The notes under the pieces are model-generated. The model searched no databases. It was given only the letters and a program-made list of their open reading frames with translations, and was not told where the DNA came from. This document shows positions 11,094-23,458 of a stretch of 64,000 nt of DNA, one piece after another. The translations under genes and the position numbers were made by a program. How positions within the stretch are numbered: the stretch's first letter is position 1; each line of letters starts with the position of its first letter. Source of the DNA: Cocos nucifera (lineage: Eukaryota; Streptophyta; Magnoliopsida; Arecales; Arecaceae); the NCBI GenBank assembly GCA_006176705.1, contig QRFJ01007151.1:57185-121184 (forward strand), read 5' to 3'.

Positions 11094-11910
11094 GATGAAG
11101 AGTTTGATTTCCCCCCAAAATTCATCAAAAATTAGGTTTAAGACTCCCAAAACAACTCAAATTAATATCTGGGTAATTCTGCCCATTAGATGTTGATCAA
11201 ACGGTCCAAAAACCACTCAAAAACCTCTTAAAATAACCCAGATCAAGTTGGATTTAATGCCAGCCTTTGGATCAACCGTTGAATCGAATCTAGGCCGTCT
11301 GATCACATAGAAAGAAGGCTTCTGATCTTTAGTTTAAGGTCAGAATGAATCTCAGTCATTGGATCTCAATTGAAAGCTGCGGATGCCGTCCATCAGCGCC
11401 TTCTTTTCGGCCGTCCGATCAAATTTTAGTGAAAATCACCCGTTGGATCAGTCAAAATTCTCAAATTGCCCTCCATGGACCATGCACGAGCTCGGTGTTG
11501 CATGGACCGCCGCGTTCTTCAGCCAATCAGAGCGCGCTTTTTGCTGTGAAATTCCCAAAATACCCTTCAGATGGTCCACCGTGCGCTGCAAAAAATGCTG
11601 ACGTCATCCTGACGTCAGCGTTGCATCGGCGGGTTGGTCTGCTATTTCGATTGAACCAGGCGGAGCCGCTGAGCCGATTTTCTAAACCGATTTGAACTGA
11701 GCCAATTTTTTTTTTTTTTGAAATTCAATTTCGAGCTCGTTTGAAGTCCGTTTTGCCTGAAATTTATTTCATCTGAACCAGAAAAATAAGATCTTCACAT
11801 TGGTGGCCTTCTTTCCTACATAAGATTAATAAAAGTATCAATTTCTAAAGAAATAGATTAATTTATTTTATAATTTAATACTTTTATTAGTATATTTTTA
11901 CCACTTATCA

Positions 11911-11923
11911 CATCCTCCAACTT
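11911..11923 (-). other. Polypurine tract of element G
   Basis: Reads TTGGAGGATG on the minus strand immediately before the 3' LTR start TGATAAG. Confidence 0.75.
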
Positions 11924-12959
11924 AGTCATTGCTAGTCCCTTAGCAATATTTTGTTTAATACCATGTTTCAATAAGACTATCCATTACAAAGATAAAATCT
12001 AGGATTAAAGGTCAAAAAGTTTAGAAAATACTGCTAACTAAGCATTGAGCTTCAGAAGCAAATTTTTCAGTCAATACAATTAAAAACTTTCTTAGAGTAC
12101 ATCAAAGATCTATAGCACTTGTGTTCGTGATGACTAACTTTAGCATTTCAGTATTAAATTAAAAGAACAAAAGTATCCTCTCTTATCACCTATTTTGGTC
12201 AATTTTCTATACATTCTCAATTTTATACTCATGAATTAAGGTAGCTTTCACACTGCCTTTTTCTTTTTTTTTTTTTTTTTTTACTGTGCTGAGCATCCTG
12301 GCCTTTCCTTCACCATTTTACGTGAATTTTCACACTTGACCTAGGTGCAGAGACCCAGTTACTAGGCTTTGGGCAATCCACATATACTCTATCTTTTGCA
12401 CTTTATTTATAGGCAGGTAGCTCTTTCCTTAAATTCAAGTTTCTTTGATTAGAATGTATATTAATTATCAATTTTTAGTGATAATTGAATCCTCAGTTGG
12501 CCTTATAATCAATACCTACTTTGCCTTGTTAGTGTGCATGTACAATAAAAAGTGCTAATAATCTTTTAATGACCTAAGTAGGCTGCTAAAAGTTGACCAA
12601 CTAATCTACTTCTTTAACTCATTACATTCATTAGCAAATAATTCTATCTTTTATCACTTATCCAGTTTATCTTGCTCAAGATTTTCTTCTTGACACATGA
12701 TTTTTTTTTTTTTTAATTATTCTACATTGTCTTAAAGGAGAAAGAAAAATAAAGGATGTAATAAAGGATAGGAAGGAATACACCTGATTTGGTTCAGTCT
12801 GGTTCTTTGGAGCTTTGAAATTTTGCTTGAGCTCTCATTGATTTTTTCTACAAAATTGAAAATACACACCAAAGCAGTAAAAGAGCAACCATAAATTACT
12901 GAAAAATAAAAGAAAAGAAAAATGATCAAAACTAAAAAGAAAAGAAACAACCTATCTAG
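11924..12959 (-). other. Element G non-coding 3' region
   Basis: About 1 kb where pol would be expected. I see no RT, RNase H or integrase motif in any frame. Homopolymer runs of T occur near 12265 and 12700. The frame at 12732-12950 on the minus strand looks like random hydrophobic sequence. Confidence 0.7.
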
Positions 12960-13840
12960 TAGTTCTGATTTATAGTCTTCAGCTTGACTTTCTTTGAGTT
13001 CTAAAGTGGATCAATCTGGTGCCACTTCAATTGGAATACTTTCATGTTTGATCGAGTCCTCTTTCAATTTGACATTGCTCGCTTTTATAGTCTCAAACCT
13101 ATTTTCTATAGAATTCTCATATAATGGATTGTCAATAATATCAATTAGAAAATAAGTTTGATTATCATCAGTTATGTTTAGTATCTTTGAAAACATTAAA
13201 AGTAACTTGTTCATCTTGGACTCTAAGAATTAATTTTTCCTTGTTGAACATCTATTAAAGCTCCTCCAGTAGCTAAAAAGGGTCTCCCTAAAATAAGGGG
13301 TACATCATAATCTTCTTTCCATATCAAGAACAATAAAATCAATAGAAAAAATAAACTTGTTTACCTTTACCAAGACATCCTCCACTATACCTCTTGGATA
13401 TTTAATGGATCTATCGGCTAATTGAAGAGTAATAGTGGTAGGCTTTGGTTCTCCTAGACCCAGCTTCCTGAAAATAGAAAAAGGCATGAGATTAATGCTT
13501 GCTCCTAAATCACATAAAACTTTATCAAAACTACAATCACCAATAATGCAGGGGATAGTAAAACTCCCTGGATCTTTTAGCTTCTGTGGTAATTTATTTT
13601 GAAGTATTGCTGAGCATTCTTCATTCAAATTTATTCTCTCATGCTCCTTCAGCTTTTTCTTATTTGTTAAGATTTCTTTGAGAAACTTGGCATACCTGGG
13701 CATTTGAGTAATAGCATCTACAAAAGGAATATTAATATGTAAATTCTTTAAAATTTTGAAAAAGTTAGAAAATTCCTTATCTGGATGCTGTATTTGTCTC
13801 TCTGGGAATGGTAGTGGCGGCACGTAGGGCTTCACATTTG
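12960..13840 (-). pseudogene. Element G aspartic protease (pol start, truncated)
   Basis: The clean frame 13835-13305 holds MPRYAKFLKEIL, then KDPGSFTIPCIIG and the protease core LCDLGASINLMP, followed by YPRGIVEDVLVKVNKFIF and FIVLDME. This is the retropepsin block found in Athila-type elements, with the D-L-G-A-S form of the active site. Just after, a frame change leads to the usual GRPFLATG-like block (decayed) and a last piece 13214-13011. All similarity ends before the RT would begin. The protease would cut the gag precursor. Element H has the corresponding block at about 46150-46640. Confidence 0.85.
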
Positions 13841-15370
13841 GATCAGCAAACCATATACCTGGAGACCATCCATCTGCTGGTTGTTTTGGTGACTGACGAA
13901 TTTTGAGTTGATGGTTCCTTATTTGTAGTTGGCTCTTCAGTCTCTTTCTTCTGATGTAGCTCCTCTCTAACTTTGTACCACTTCTTAAGGTGATAGCATT
14001 GACTTGCTCCCTTGGATTTGGTCTCCGTGTTGCTGGGCAAGGATCCCTGAGGTCTCTCAGAGATTATTCTTAGCCATTTGACCTATTTGCATCTCCAAGT
14101 TTCGAATTGCTGCTGTTTGGTCCTGCCTAAGTTTGGCTTCCAAATTTTTTATAGTTGCTTCTTGGTTTTGCATAAATTTGACCATCAGCTCTTCCATGTT
14201 GGACTTCTTTTCAGGTACTTGGAATCTCAGGGGTGGCTGTTGTGCTGCATTTTGATTGCTCCATGAGAAATTTGGGTGCTGCCTCCACCCTTGATTGTAT
14301 GTGTTGGAGTAGGGATTGTTTTGTTGTGGCCTAAAAAAATTACCAATATAATTAGCTGTATCAGTTATTTTAGCAAAAGGATTACCTATCTGGCAATTGC
14401 TCGTATCGTGTCCTCCTCCACATAGGTCACAAGTAATGCTCTGAACATGCATAGCTATTCCCTTTAAGTTGTTGACTTCGGCTCTAAGGGCTGCAATTTC
14501 AGCTAGTAAGGTTGGCACGCAATCTACTCCCTGCACAGCTGCTAGTCTTTTTGGCATCATACGTTCTGTCTGCCATTGATAGCTATTTGATGCCATCTCA
14601 TCGATCAGATCGAAAGCTTCTTCCTCCATTTTTTGATTAATGGTTCCTCCTGCTGCTGCATCAATCATAGAATCGATTAGTAGGAAGATAAACCATTATA
14701 GAAAGTTTGTACCTGAAGCCATACGGGTAGTTGATGATGTGGACATCTCCTCAGTAGTTCCTTGAAATGCTCCCAAGCCTCATATAGTGTCTCCATGTCC
14801 ATCTGCATAAAAGAAGTGATATCGTTGCGCATCTTGGCAGTCTTGGAAGGTGGAAAGTACTTGGCTAAGAATTTTTGGGCTAGGACATCCCAAGTTGTGA
14901 TAGAACCTACAGGAAGAGAATGAAGCCAACTTTTAGCTTTATCCCATAAAGAGAAAGGAAATAACCTTAATCTAATAGCATCATCCGACACCCCATTAAT
15001 TTTAAAAGTATCACAAAGTTCAAGAAAATTAGAAATATGGGCATTCGGATCATCATGCACGTGTCCACTGAATTGGATAGTTGATTGAATCATCTGGATC
15101 ATTCGCCGATTTTATTTTGAAGTTGTTTGCTCGTACAGGCGGTCTCCTGATGCTCGAAGCTGCATCGGCTATAGATGGTGTGATGTAATCATTTAATGGA
15201 TGATGTACTGGTCGAATAGCTTCATGCTGTCCTTCGGTCGCCATATCCAATCCTAGATTGATGTCGTTAGGATCTTCAGCTGCCATGTTTCTTTCTTGTT
15301 GTAGTCTTCTAATGGTTCTTTCAATTTCTGGATCTAAAGGTAGTAAGTTACTATGTCCAGTACGTGTCAT
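13841..15370 (-). pseudogene. Element G gag, nearly intact
   Basis: Starts at ATG 15370. N-terminal 105 residues (15370-15053) shift frame near 15080 into the retrotransposon gag domain (15102-14677) with HISNFLELCDTFKINGVSDD and FPFSLWDKAKSWL. One stop follows, then 14668-14057 with a Cys/His knuckle CDLCGGGHDTSNC (all ligands present) and a Gln/Asn-rich tail with a heptad-like KNLEAKLRQDQ stretch. A last piece is 14040-13843. The domain order and wording are those of Athila/Tat gag. Only one clear frameshift and two or three stops are visible, far fewer than in neighbouring elements. Confidence 0.9.
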
Positions 15371-15462
15371 GCAATGAATAATTTTTTTTTAAATAATAAA
15401 AATTAAAAATAAATTTCTAAAGTAAAGCTAGGATCAAAATTTTAATATTATTTTAGACACAA
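15371..15462 (-). other. Element G short leader
   Basis: About 90 AT-rich bases separate the primer site from the gag ATG at 15370. The leader is much shorter than those of the copia elements here. Confidence 0.7.
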
Positions 15463-15480
15463 TCCCCGGCAACGGTGCCA
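15463..15480 (-). other. Primer-binding site of element G (tRNA-Asp type)
   Basis: The plus strand TCCCCGGCAACGGTGCCA differs by one base from the 3' end of plant tRNA-Asp, so the minus strand is its complement. It lies six bases from the 5' LTR end. Confidence 0.85.
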
Positions 15481-15486
15481 AAAACT

Positions 15487-17374
15487 TGATGCGTGCTAAT
15501 TTATAGCTATGGCAAGTGCACCAGTCGATCAAGTAATAAAGTGAATGAGTAGAGTATCATCCCTAGAGGATTGAAAAATAAGTACTGAAAAGCTCTTTCC
15601 TATGCTTTATTTAGAAGATCGATTTATGAGAATAAGAAATTAAAGAACAAAATAAAAAAATAAATTAAAAATTTTTTTTAAAAAAAAATAGAGAGAGTGT
15701 AAATTATTAGGGTTTTAAACTTCAAGAGCAATGGATTACTAAGGCAATCGGATTCACCAACTCAGTCAATACAATATTCAGATTTTTAGATTAATTTTAT
15801 TTCATGTGACGGTGGAGTCTCCTAATTTATTCACTATCCTTTGGTCCAGGCATAGCAAAACTATTAATATTTATTAATTATCCTTTGGTTCAGGTGTAAT
15901 TTAAATAAATATTAATGCATTAGATTTTGTGAAATCCTCTAATTAAAATACGCTGCGTCCAAAGCGCACTAAAATTTCTGCATGCATATGAATTCTAATT
16001 TGATTCATAATACAAGATATATAATCAAGAAGCAATAACATAGATATACTTGGTCCATAACATCTATGTTCATCAGATCAATTAGAAGATGGCCAGTAAT
16101 CTAAAAGCATTAAGATCAGATTTATATACTCCTCATGAATAAAATTTAAAAATAAATCATACTGAATATTGCATCAAAAGAGTGGCTACACCTTAGCCTT
16201 TGTAAAAAAAATTTAGTTCATGATAACAAGTTCAAAAATAGCAAATAAAATAAAAAAAATAGAGAAATTAGACTGTTTGATTGCTGAAATTGATTGTCCG
16301 TTGCTCTTGATATGGAGAACTTGGCGAAGAAGAAGAGGTTCCTTAATCGATGTCTTGATCGTCGAAAGAAATCAAAAACCCTTTTTGATTTTCTCACAAA
16401 TCACTCTTCTCTTTTTACCTCTCTCCTCTCTCTTTCTCTCTCTATTTCTCTCTCTCTCTCCCTGTCTCTCTATCTCTCTCTATCTCTCCCTCTATTTCTC
16501 TCTCTCTCTCTGATTTTTTTTTCACGACGACAGTAGGTTTTTTTATAGATGAAGAGTTTGATTTTCCCCCCAAAATCCATCAAAAATTAGGTTTAAGACT
16601 CCCAAAACAACTCAATTTAAGATCTGGATAATTCTGCCCGTTAGATGTTGATCAAATGGTCCAAAAACCACTCAAAAACCCCTTAAAATAACCCAGATCA
16701 AGTTGGATTTAATGCCAGCCGTTGGATCAATCGTTGAATCAAATCTGGGCCATTCGATCACATAGAAAGAAGGCTTCTGATCTTTAGTTTAATGTGAAGA
16801 TGAATCTCAACCGTTGGATCTCGATCGGGAGCTATGGATGCCGTCCATCAGCGCCTTCTTTTCAGCCGTTTGATCGAGTTTTAGTGAAAACCGCTCGTTG
16901 GATTAGCCAAAATTCTTAAATTGCCCTCCATGGACCATATGTGAGCCCGGTGTTGCGTGGACTGCCGCATTCTTCAGCCAATCAGAGCGCGCCTTTTGCC
17001 GTGAAATTTCCGAAGTATCCTTCAGATGGTCCACCGTGCACCACAAAAAATGCTAACATCATCCTGACGTCAGCGTTGCATCGGCGGGTTGGTCTGCTGT
17101 TTCGATCGAATTAGGCTAAACCACTGAGCCAATTTTCTGAACCGATTTGAACCAAACCAATTTTTTTTTTCTTTTTTCTTTTTGAAATTCAATTTTGGGC
17201 TCATTTGAAGTCCATTTTTCCTAAAATTTATTTCATCTGAACTAAAAAAATAAGATCTTCACATTGGTGGCCTTCTTTCCTACATAAGATTAATAAAAGT
17301 AATAATTTCTAAAGAAATAAATTAATTTATTTTATAATTTAATACTTTTATTAGTATATTTTTACCACTTATCA
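15487..17374 (-). repeat. Element G 5' LTR
   Basis: 1888 bp and highly similar to 9984-11910. It includes the shorter CT tract (16420-16512), TATA at 16541-16547 and CCGTTGGATC-like words at 16719, 16811 and 16866. Confidence 0.92.
16420..16512. repeat. CT/GA microsatellite in the G 5' LTR
   Basis: Counterpart of 10920-11057 but several tens of bases shorter. On the transcribed strand it is a GA tract downstream of the candidate TATA box. Confidence 0.95.
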
Positions 17375-19740
17375 CAAACCAATCACATTATGATGTGATG
17401 GGACTTTTCTGCATAATCTCTAACTCATGTAATGACATTTATTTTAATATCAATAAAATTAAGGCATTTGATTCATCATTCCAGTTACATCTTTTATATT
17501 TATAGATTATGAACACCAAAGATTAGGGCAATGGTTTTATAAGACATGAATGGATCATGCCTGTGAGACCTAAAATCTAAAAATTCTAATATTAAAATAT
17601 TTTTAGTCAGAGAAATATTGAGTTAGAAATCAATGTTTCGGATAAACTAGCATATCCTATGTATGCTCGATGGAGGGGATGGCAGATTTCACAAGCCACT
17701 TGTGTGGAGATACTAATACAAGAATGTGGGTACTCATCGAGGAATGAGTTTACTGAATTGACTCGCTAAAGAGAACATCTTATGGAACCTTACTTGTATA
17801 TCAAAAGATGATTCTCTAAGTGAGAGTTATGTAAGTGATCCTTAGACCTGAGACCACCATAGTACCTTATACATGTAAGCCCATATTTTTTGGTTCATAC
17901 TCAATCATGAAATTAAGTCATGAATGAGGTATTTTGAATATGGTCGGGTGTATATGAAAGTTGTGAGTAGGTCAACAAGGAATTGATCACTCCTAGTAAG
18001 AGTAGATGTCATCCTATGCATTCTCATCTATTGATAACTAAGTAAGACTTTGGCCAAAGCAGAACGATGATTAGATAGGGTTTTCTAATTATTCATTAAA
18101 GTTATCATTAATTGATGGAGAATTGACATGGATATGTGTTTGAGTTTGATATTTATCCATGCTCACAAACATATTTAGAATGCAGGATGATCGAGGGATT
18201 GAATTGCACTGATACTTGCCACTGAAGTGTATATTTGGTATTTCTATAAATTTCACATCTTCTAAATAGTTTTGATACAATGCGTCAATCTTGACTTGTG
18301 AGTTTTGATTGAATTAATAAGATTAATTTGATCCTCAATTAAATAGTGCTTCTAATTGGTGAAATCAAGTTGGCATTAACCCTAATCCATTGAGATTGAG
18401 TTCAATCAGATTAGATTAAAATACAACTAGACCTACTGCTTGCTAGATGTGGAGTCCAATGGGTCACACACATAAAGGAATTAGTCAAGAATTAATTTTA
18501 GGATCATTGGATCCTAATTGGGTGGATAATTGACATGCTAGCACATGTTGGCTAACTTAATTCCTTGCCAAATTAGTTTTGGCTTGAATCCTTGCTTTTT
18601 GGATAACCAATTTTAATTTAATTTGAAATGTGGTTGAGCTATAAGGGCTACCCATTAGATGGATGCTGGTTGTCATCATTTTGGACTCATTTATGAAGAG
18701 TCCTAGGCACATGAAATTCCTTCTTCCTTTAGCGCCACATAAAGTGGCACATGAATATTTCTTAGCGCACAAAAGGACTAAGAGTCCTTCTGCTTTGGGG
18801 CATTGACCAAGTCCATGCCCCTTCTGGGTCTCTCTTTCTTGTGGGATGCCTACCATCTTTGATTGGTCAAAGATGGTGGGTGCAAAATTTAAATCTTTTA
18901 GGAAAACTACATGAAGAGTCGCATAGCTTAGATTTTTGGCACCTAAGAGTCCTTTTGCTTAAAGGCACTCCAGTAGGCGCCTACTTTAGGACTCTCTCTC
19001 CCTTATCCATGCCATATCAGAAGGATTTTTAAAATAAAATTTGGAATAAATCAGATGAAATTTAGAATTAATGTGGGAACAACATATATGCGACGTTTCG
19101 AAGGCAAAAATCAGTTTTTACGAGCCTCCAAGACTCCTTCTGCATTGAGGGACTTCTTTGGTCCCTTGATAAGACTTTTAAATGGCTGATAAGTGCTTAA
19201 GAATGGGTGTGCTATTGGTGCCTCATCTGGATTTATAAATATGATATGGATGGAAGGTGTTGAGCATTCTAATTTAGTGGCTTGTCTTAAGATTCTTCCT
19301 TCTTTTCTTTTAGACAAGGTATTGGTAAGACAAGAAGTCTTCCTTTAGACAAGATCTTATCCAATACAAGGAGTCTTAATTAAGATAAGGGTTAGGAAGA
19401 ATATTTAAGAAGTCTAAGAGAGAATAATAAGGAGATTAAATTAGAGAGAAGAAGGGAGAAGGAAGGCCAAGAAATTCTTATTCAAAATTCAGCAAACAAG
19501 GCTTCGATAAGAATTATTTTTGAATTTAATTCTTCTATGGATTACTGTTGTAGGGTGAACATGTGGGTGCCTCATGGAAATATATCATCATCAAATTAGA
19601 TATATAAGAATATATTCCTTTATCTTATATTATATACATGTATGTGATTGTAAATTATCAAGGTCGGTCCTAGGGTTTAGGGTTTGATAGACCTAAATTT
19701 TTGAAATCAATTACTTTTGCCATGTCGATCAAACCCAACA
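17375..19740 (+). repeat. Element C 3' LTR, main part
   Basis: Continues the LTR begun at 9960. It matches 2482-4837 including TATA (19234-19241), the AGACAAGG blocks near 19310 and 19350, the telo-box (19671-19685) and the CCCAACA end. The first bases include the 3' copy of G's duplication (caaac). Confidence 0.92.
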
Positions 19741-20772
19741 AAATGCAGAGTCCCAGTCTAGTGGAACTCCTAGTCATAAAGTTCCAGTCTAGTGGGATTC
19801 CTGGTCATAAAGTTTCAGACCATTGAAACTCTTGATCAGCCATCAGATCAGGTAAGAACTCCTATTATGTGTGACCCCATAGGTTCAAACCCTAAGTCAT
19901 TAGCACAGAAATCAATTTCTTATACCAATCAATGTAACCATCTAGCAATGATAGCCGACATCCAAATAGGTCGAATAGTCACAATGCAATATTGATGAAC
20001 CTATGGCATATGATTACCATATAATTCATCTCCTTGACCTCAATGCTCAAAAGATGATCTAGAACATAACTATCAATTTTGGAAAATCATCTACAATCAT
20101 TTATAGTGTATTTCAAAATTCAGTGTTCATCGAATGAATCATCCCATTCAAGGTTTTTCTAAATAAAAATATAGTGATCATCTACTCCAACAATTGGAGG
20201 GGTCAATCCCATCTTGACTCATGCATTGGCAAAATAGGTACTTGACTGCACCTAATAACCTTCCATCACTAAATTAGAAATTCAGATAGTCTGACACCTA
20301 AGTGCAATGAGTTGCTTATAAGTCACTATGATGATCTCAAGTCTAAGTGATATTTATACCCATATCCTTCTTGAGCAACTCTTGATAGTAGAGAGATATG
20401 CAGTTTGATCACGTTCAATAAAATATACCCCTATACTTCACCTGCATACTATACTAATACATCATACTCCTTGGTTAAGAGGACAACCAATATATATGGC
20501 ACACAACGATCTACACTCGATACGTTGTCATCCTAGGTAACAATGCATCATTTGATCGTGAACAAGTTTAAGGACTAAATAACAAATCCTTCTTTGTCGA
20601 ATCTAAATAGTCCTAAAAACTTTATCATAGAAGAATTTATTATAGAAAGATGCATAAAAATGATGAAAATTCTAAAATAATAATTTTATTTATTATAATA
20701 ATTCAAGTATATTTACAATCAACTTAACTATCTACAATCTAGATTATTGACTTTAGGATATATTTTTCAACA
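19741..20772 (-). repeat. Element A 3' LTR, proximal part
   Basis: Resumes the A LTR after C. It starts with the 3' copy of C's target duplication, then the remaining minisatellite units to 19835, and runs to TTTTTCAACA at 20772. It matches 36808-37827, for example the AAGAGGACAACCAA block near 20480. Confidence 0.9.
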
Positions 20773-20793
20773 ACTTCCACTTAGACTAAAGCC
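20773..20793 (-). other. Polypurine tract of element A
   Basis: On the minus strand it reads GGCTTTAGTCTAAGTGGAAG just before the LTR. It resembles the tracts of B, C and D. Confidence 0.8.
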
Positions 20794-20968
20794 ATTTAGA
20801 ATAGTATCATATACCCATCTTCTATTTGTGATTATCGAACTCTTTTATTTCGAGGGCTTTAGTAAATGGGTGGGCCATGTTCTCCTTTCCATCGATCTTC
20901 TGAAGATCAAAATCACCTTGCTCCACGATCTCTCATACAAGATGGTAGTGACAGAATGTGCTTAAATG
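20794..20968 (-). pseudogene. Element A RNase H C-terminus
   Basis: The minus strand reads a decayed HLV-EIVEQGDFDLQKIDGKE, then FTKALEIKEFDNHK and KMGI-YYSKWL before a stop, the same ending as B's pol (near 29000-29141). It is cut at 20968 by the duplication of element B. The rest of the domain resumes at 31668. Confidence 0.87.
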
Positions 20969-20973
20969 TTGAT

Positions 20974-23457
20974 TGTTGGAAATTATCCCAAAGCCAATCA
21001 TCAGTCTATTGAAGGTTGAGATATTATAATTAATTTATTAATTAATAAAAAATATTTTGACATCTTTTTTCATCATAAGTTTACATATTTTAATGAACTT
21101 CATTATTGTGATGAACTCCTTAGGACTATTTAGTTTTGATAAAGAGAGGATTTATCGATTAGTCCGTAAATTTATTCACGACCAAATGATAGGCTGTTAA
21201 TTAGGACGACAGCGTCTATCGAGCATAGGTCGCTGTATGCCATGTAGGTTGGTTGTCCTCTTAACCAAGATATATGGAGGCACTGGTATGGCATACAGGT
21301 GAGATATATGGGTACATTATCATTGAACGTGACCAACTCTAGAGCATTCTACTGTCAAGAATGTCTCTGATGGAATATTGGTATAAGTATCCCTTAGATC
21401 TGAGATCACCTCAGTGACTTGCAAGTAACTCATTATGCTTTGGTACTGAACTAACTGAATTTTTAATTCAGCAATTGAAGACTTCTAGGCATAGTCAAGT
21501 ACTTATCAAGTTGGAGTATGATCAAGATGGAATTGACCACACCAAGAGTTAGATATGAATGTATCACTATATTTCAATATAGCAAAAGCTTGGCCAGGAT
21601 AATCTATCAGATGGATTTGGTATTTTGAATTACAATGTAAAAAATTCGATCAGAGTTGGCAGTTGAACTCTAATGTATCATACGAGCATTGTGGTCAAGG
21701 GGATGAATTATATGAAAACTATATCTGCATGGGTTCTAAGGATGGTGTTCTACACCTTCGACCTATCCGACCGTCGAATATCATTGCTAGATGGTTATTT
21801 CAATTGGTACAAAAATTTATTTCATGTACTATCAGCTTAGGTTTCATTCTATGAGGTCACACACATTAGAGCTTATGATCTGATCGGATGGTTGATCAAT
21901 GAATAAGAATCATTCGAGGGTTAAACAATCAATACGATTGGTATTTAACCTAGTGCAAGTGTTGCAAGAGGATCGATTAGCAATTGGATTGCTAATTGAT
22001 TCAATTTGATTAAGACAATAGGTTGAGATTAAGTCTAATTAAATATATTTTAATTAAATTTAGTTTGAACTTGATTAGATCAAGTCCAATTGATTTATTG
22101 GATAAGCCAAGTGCAAGAAAGAACTAGTCCTAGTCTAACTAAGACTTGAATTAAACTAATTTTTTAATTTGATTAAAAAATAAATTAGAATTAAATATAA
22201 TTTGATTTAATTAAGTTCTTAAATGGGTTAGGGTCTTATTTAATTAGATTGATTTAAACTTGATTTTATTTGGTTAAAAGATCTTGTTAGACCAAGTCAA
22301 AATAGGAGTCCTAGTGTGACTAGGACTCCCTATCTCCTTGCGCTAGCTTGGTCCCAATGCCCTCTATACCTATTTTTTAGGTATTTTTTATAGAAAATCA
22401 CTTTCCTCCTGATTTCCATGCCCCCTCTCTCCTTCCAAGTCATATTTGGAAGTTAGGTGGAAGACCAAGTCAAAGGAGGAATTTGTTTTGCTTAGGATTC
22501 TATGAGATAGAATCCTTGTTGACCAAAATATCTTCCCTTGAGTGCCACCCCCTCATTAATTAATTCTTCTCTTATTTTATGAAAATAATTTTTTTTTTTT
22601 GTGCACCCTCCCTTGCTGGTCCATGCCAAAAATTATGGAGGAGGCGCCCAAGAGTTGGGCACCCCAACAACTTTCCATGTTTGGATATTCCTAGTCTTAA
22701 AATTTGACCTAACTTGGACTCTTCTTTTTCCTAATTTATTGGATGAATTTTATTCTAATTTTTTCATAAAATATAGATCTTTAGGAGAGGTTTGGGGTGT
22801 GCAAAAATCAGAGGAAGAGGGTCCTTGGGCATGGGGGTTCCATAGGCACCAAACTAGGTGTCTTGGTGAGAGAAAAGAGAAGAAGAAGAGGGTCTTCTTC
22901 TAGGGCTATTTTATTTTCAATCTCTCCTCTTTTCTTTTGAGTTTTTTGAGAGAGTCTCATATCAACAAACTCTCATATTCTTTCTCATATATTGGAGAGT
23001 CCAAATTTTAAAGAAGGGAGCATCGGATCGACCGTCGAAGAAGGATTAGCACAGTCCTAGCATGCTGTGCTGATTTCCTGCATTGGACTTTAGATCAAAG
23101 ATCGTAGGCTTGTGTTGACGACTCTTAGATGTCGAACATGTGTGCGGCTTGTGACTTCATCCTCAAGCCTGGATCAGTAAGTTAGAATGTCTAAACTTGC
23201 TCACTTAATAGATCTGATCTGTAAACCTCATACCTGCATTTGATGTAGTGTAGACTTAGGTTGATTTGATCAACCTTTTTCTTTCTTATTTGATTTTAAT
23301 TTTTGATTTAATATCATGCCTTAATCATATAATAGATGTAAGATCTAGGTATTTACATGGTTATTTAAATAAATTTTAGATTTATTTAAGTCTTTCACTG
23401 CAAGATCTTGAAAAAGTTTCAAGATCTAGCTATGAAACCCTAGATCTAGTTCCTTCA
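20974..23457 (+). repeat. Element B 5' LTR
   Basis: 2484 bp. It contains a perfect 25-bp inverted repeat at 22305-22329 that is also present in the B 3' LTR and in E. Aligned with the 3' LTR it shows many scattered differences, so the insertion is not recent. Confidence 0.93.
22305..22329. repeat. Perfect inverted repeat, 11-bp arms with 3-bp spacer
   Basis: GGAGTCCTAGT and ACTAGGACTCC separated by GTG. The same palindrome is at 30503-30527 and, with ATG as spacer, at 53337-53361. Confidence 0.9.
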
Positions 23458-23458
23458 A

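Larger units (their letters stand above)
9984..11910 (-). repeat. Element G 3' LTR
   Basis: 1927 bp. In element orientation it starts TGATAAGTGG and ends GCACGCATCA. It contains a long CT tract and a region richer in G+C (about 11340-11700) with several CCGTTGGATC-like words. Apparent reading frames across the CT tract are low-complexity artefacts. Confidence 0.92.
9984..17374 (-). mobile_element. Element G: gag-protease-only Ty3/gypsy (Athila-like) retrotransposon
   Basis: LTRs at 9984-11910 and 15487-17374 begin TGATGCG and end CTTATCA on the plus strand. Flanks are caagc (9979-9983) and caaac (17375-17379). The primer site next to the right LTR and the purine tract next to the left LTR place it on the minus strand. 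Internal DNA is only about 3.6 kb and encodes gag and an aspartic protease, with no RT, RNase H or integrase, so it must depend on another element. The first 165 or so bases of the two LTRs show only one or two differences, in line with its being innermost in the nest. The gag/protease wording matches element H. Confidence 0.92.
2463..19740 (+). mobile_element. Element C: Ty1/copia retrotransposon, split by G
   Basis: LTRs begin TGAAAGAATAAG and end CAAACCCAACA. The 5' LTR is 2463-4837 and the 3' LTR is 9960-9983 plus 17375-19740. A tRNA-iMet-like primer site follows the 5' LTR, and a purine tract (GTGGGAGAT) precedes the 3' LTR. Target duplication is aaata (2458-2462) and aaatg (19741-19745). 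The undamaged A LTR at 36803-36815 shows the pre-insertion sequence with one aaata. The internal region encodes gag, protease, integrase, RT and RNase H in that copia order, all broken. Element D is a second member of the family. Probable Angela-like lineage by RT wording; not certain. Confidence 0.92.

Noticed and set aside
10777..11135. Overlapping 100-113 residue frames rich in Ser and Leu
   Set aside because: They are translations of a CT microsatellite inside an LTR. The same artefact appears at 16220-16536 in the other LTR.
15463..15480. Possible tRNA-Asp gene fragment
   Set aside because: Only the 3' 18 bases match and they abut an LTR, so it is a primer-binding site.
22601..22903. 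100-residue frame in the B 5' LTR
   Set aside because: Sister LTRs at 30795-31110 and 53635-53930 have indels that break the frame, so it is not under coding constraint.
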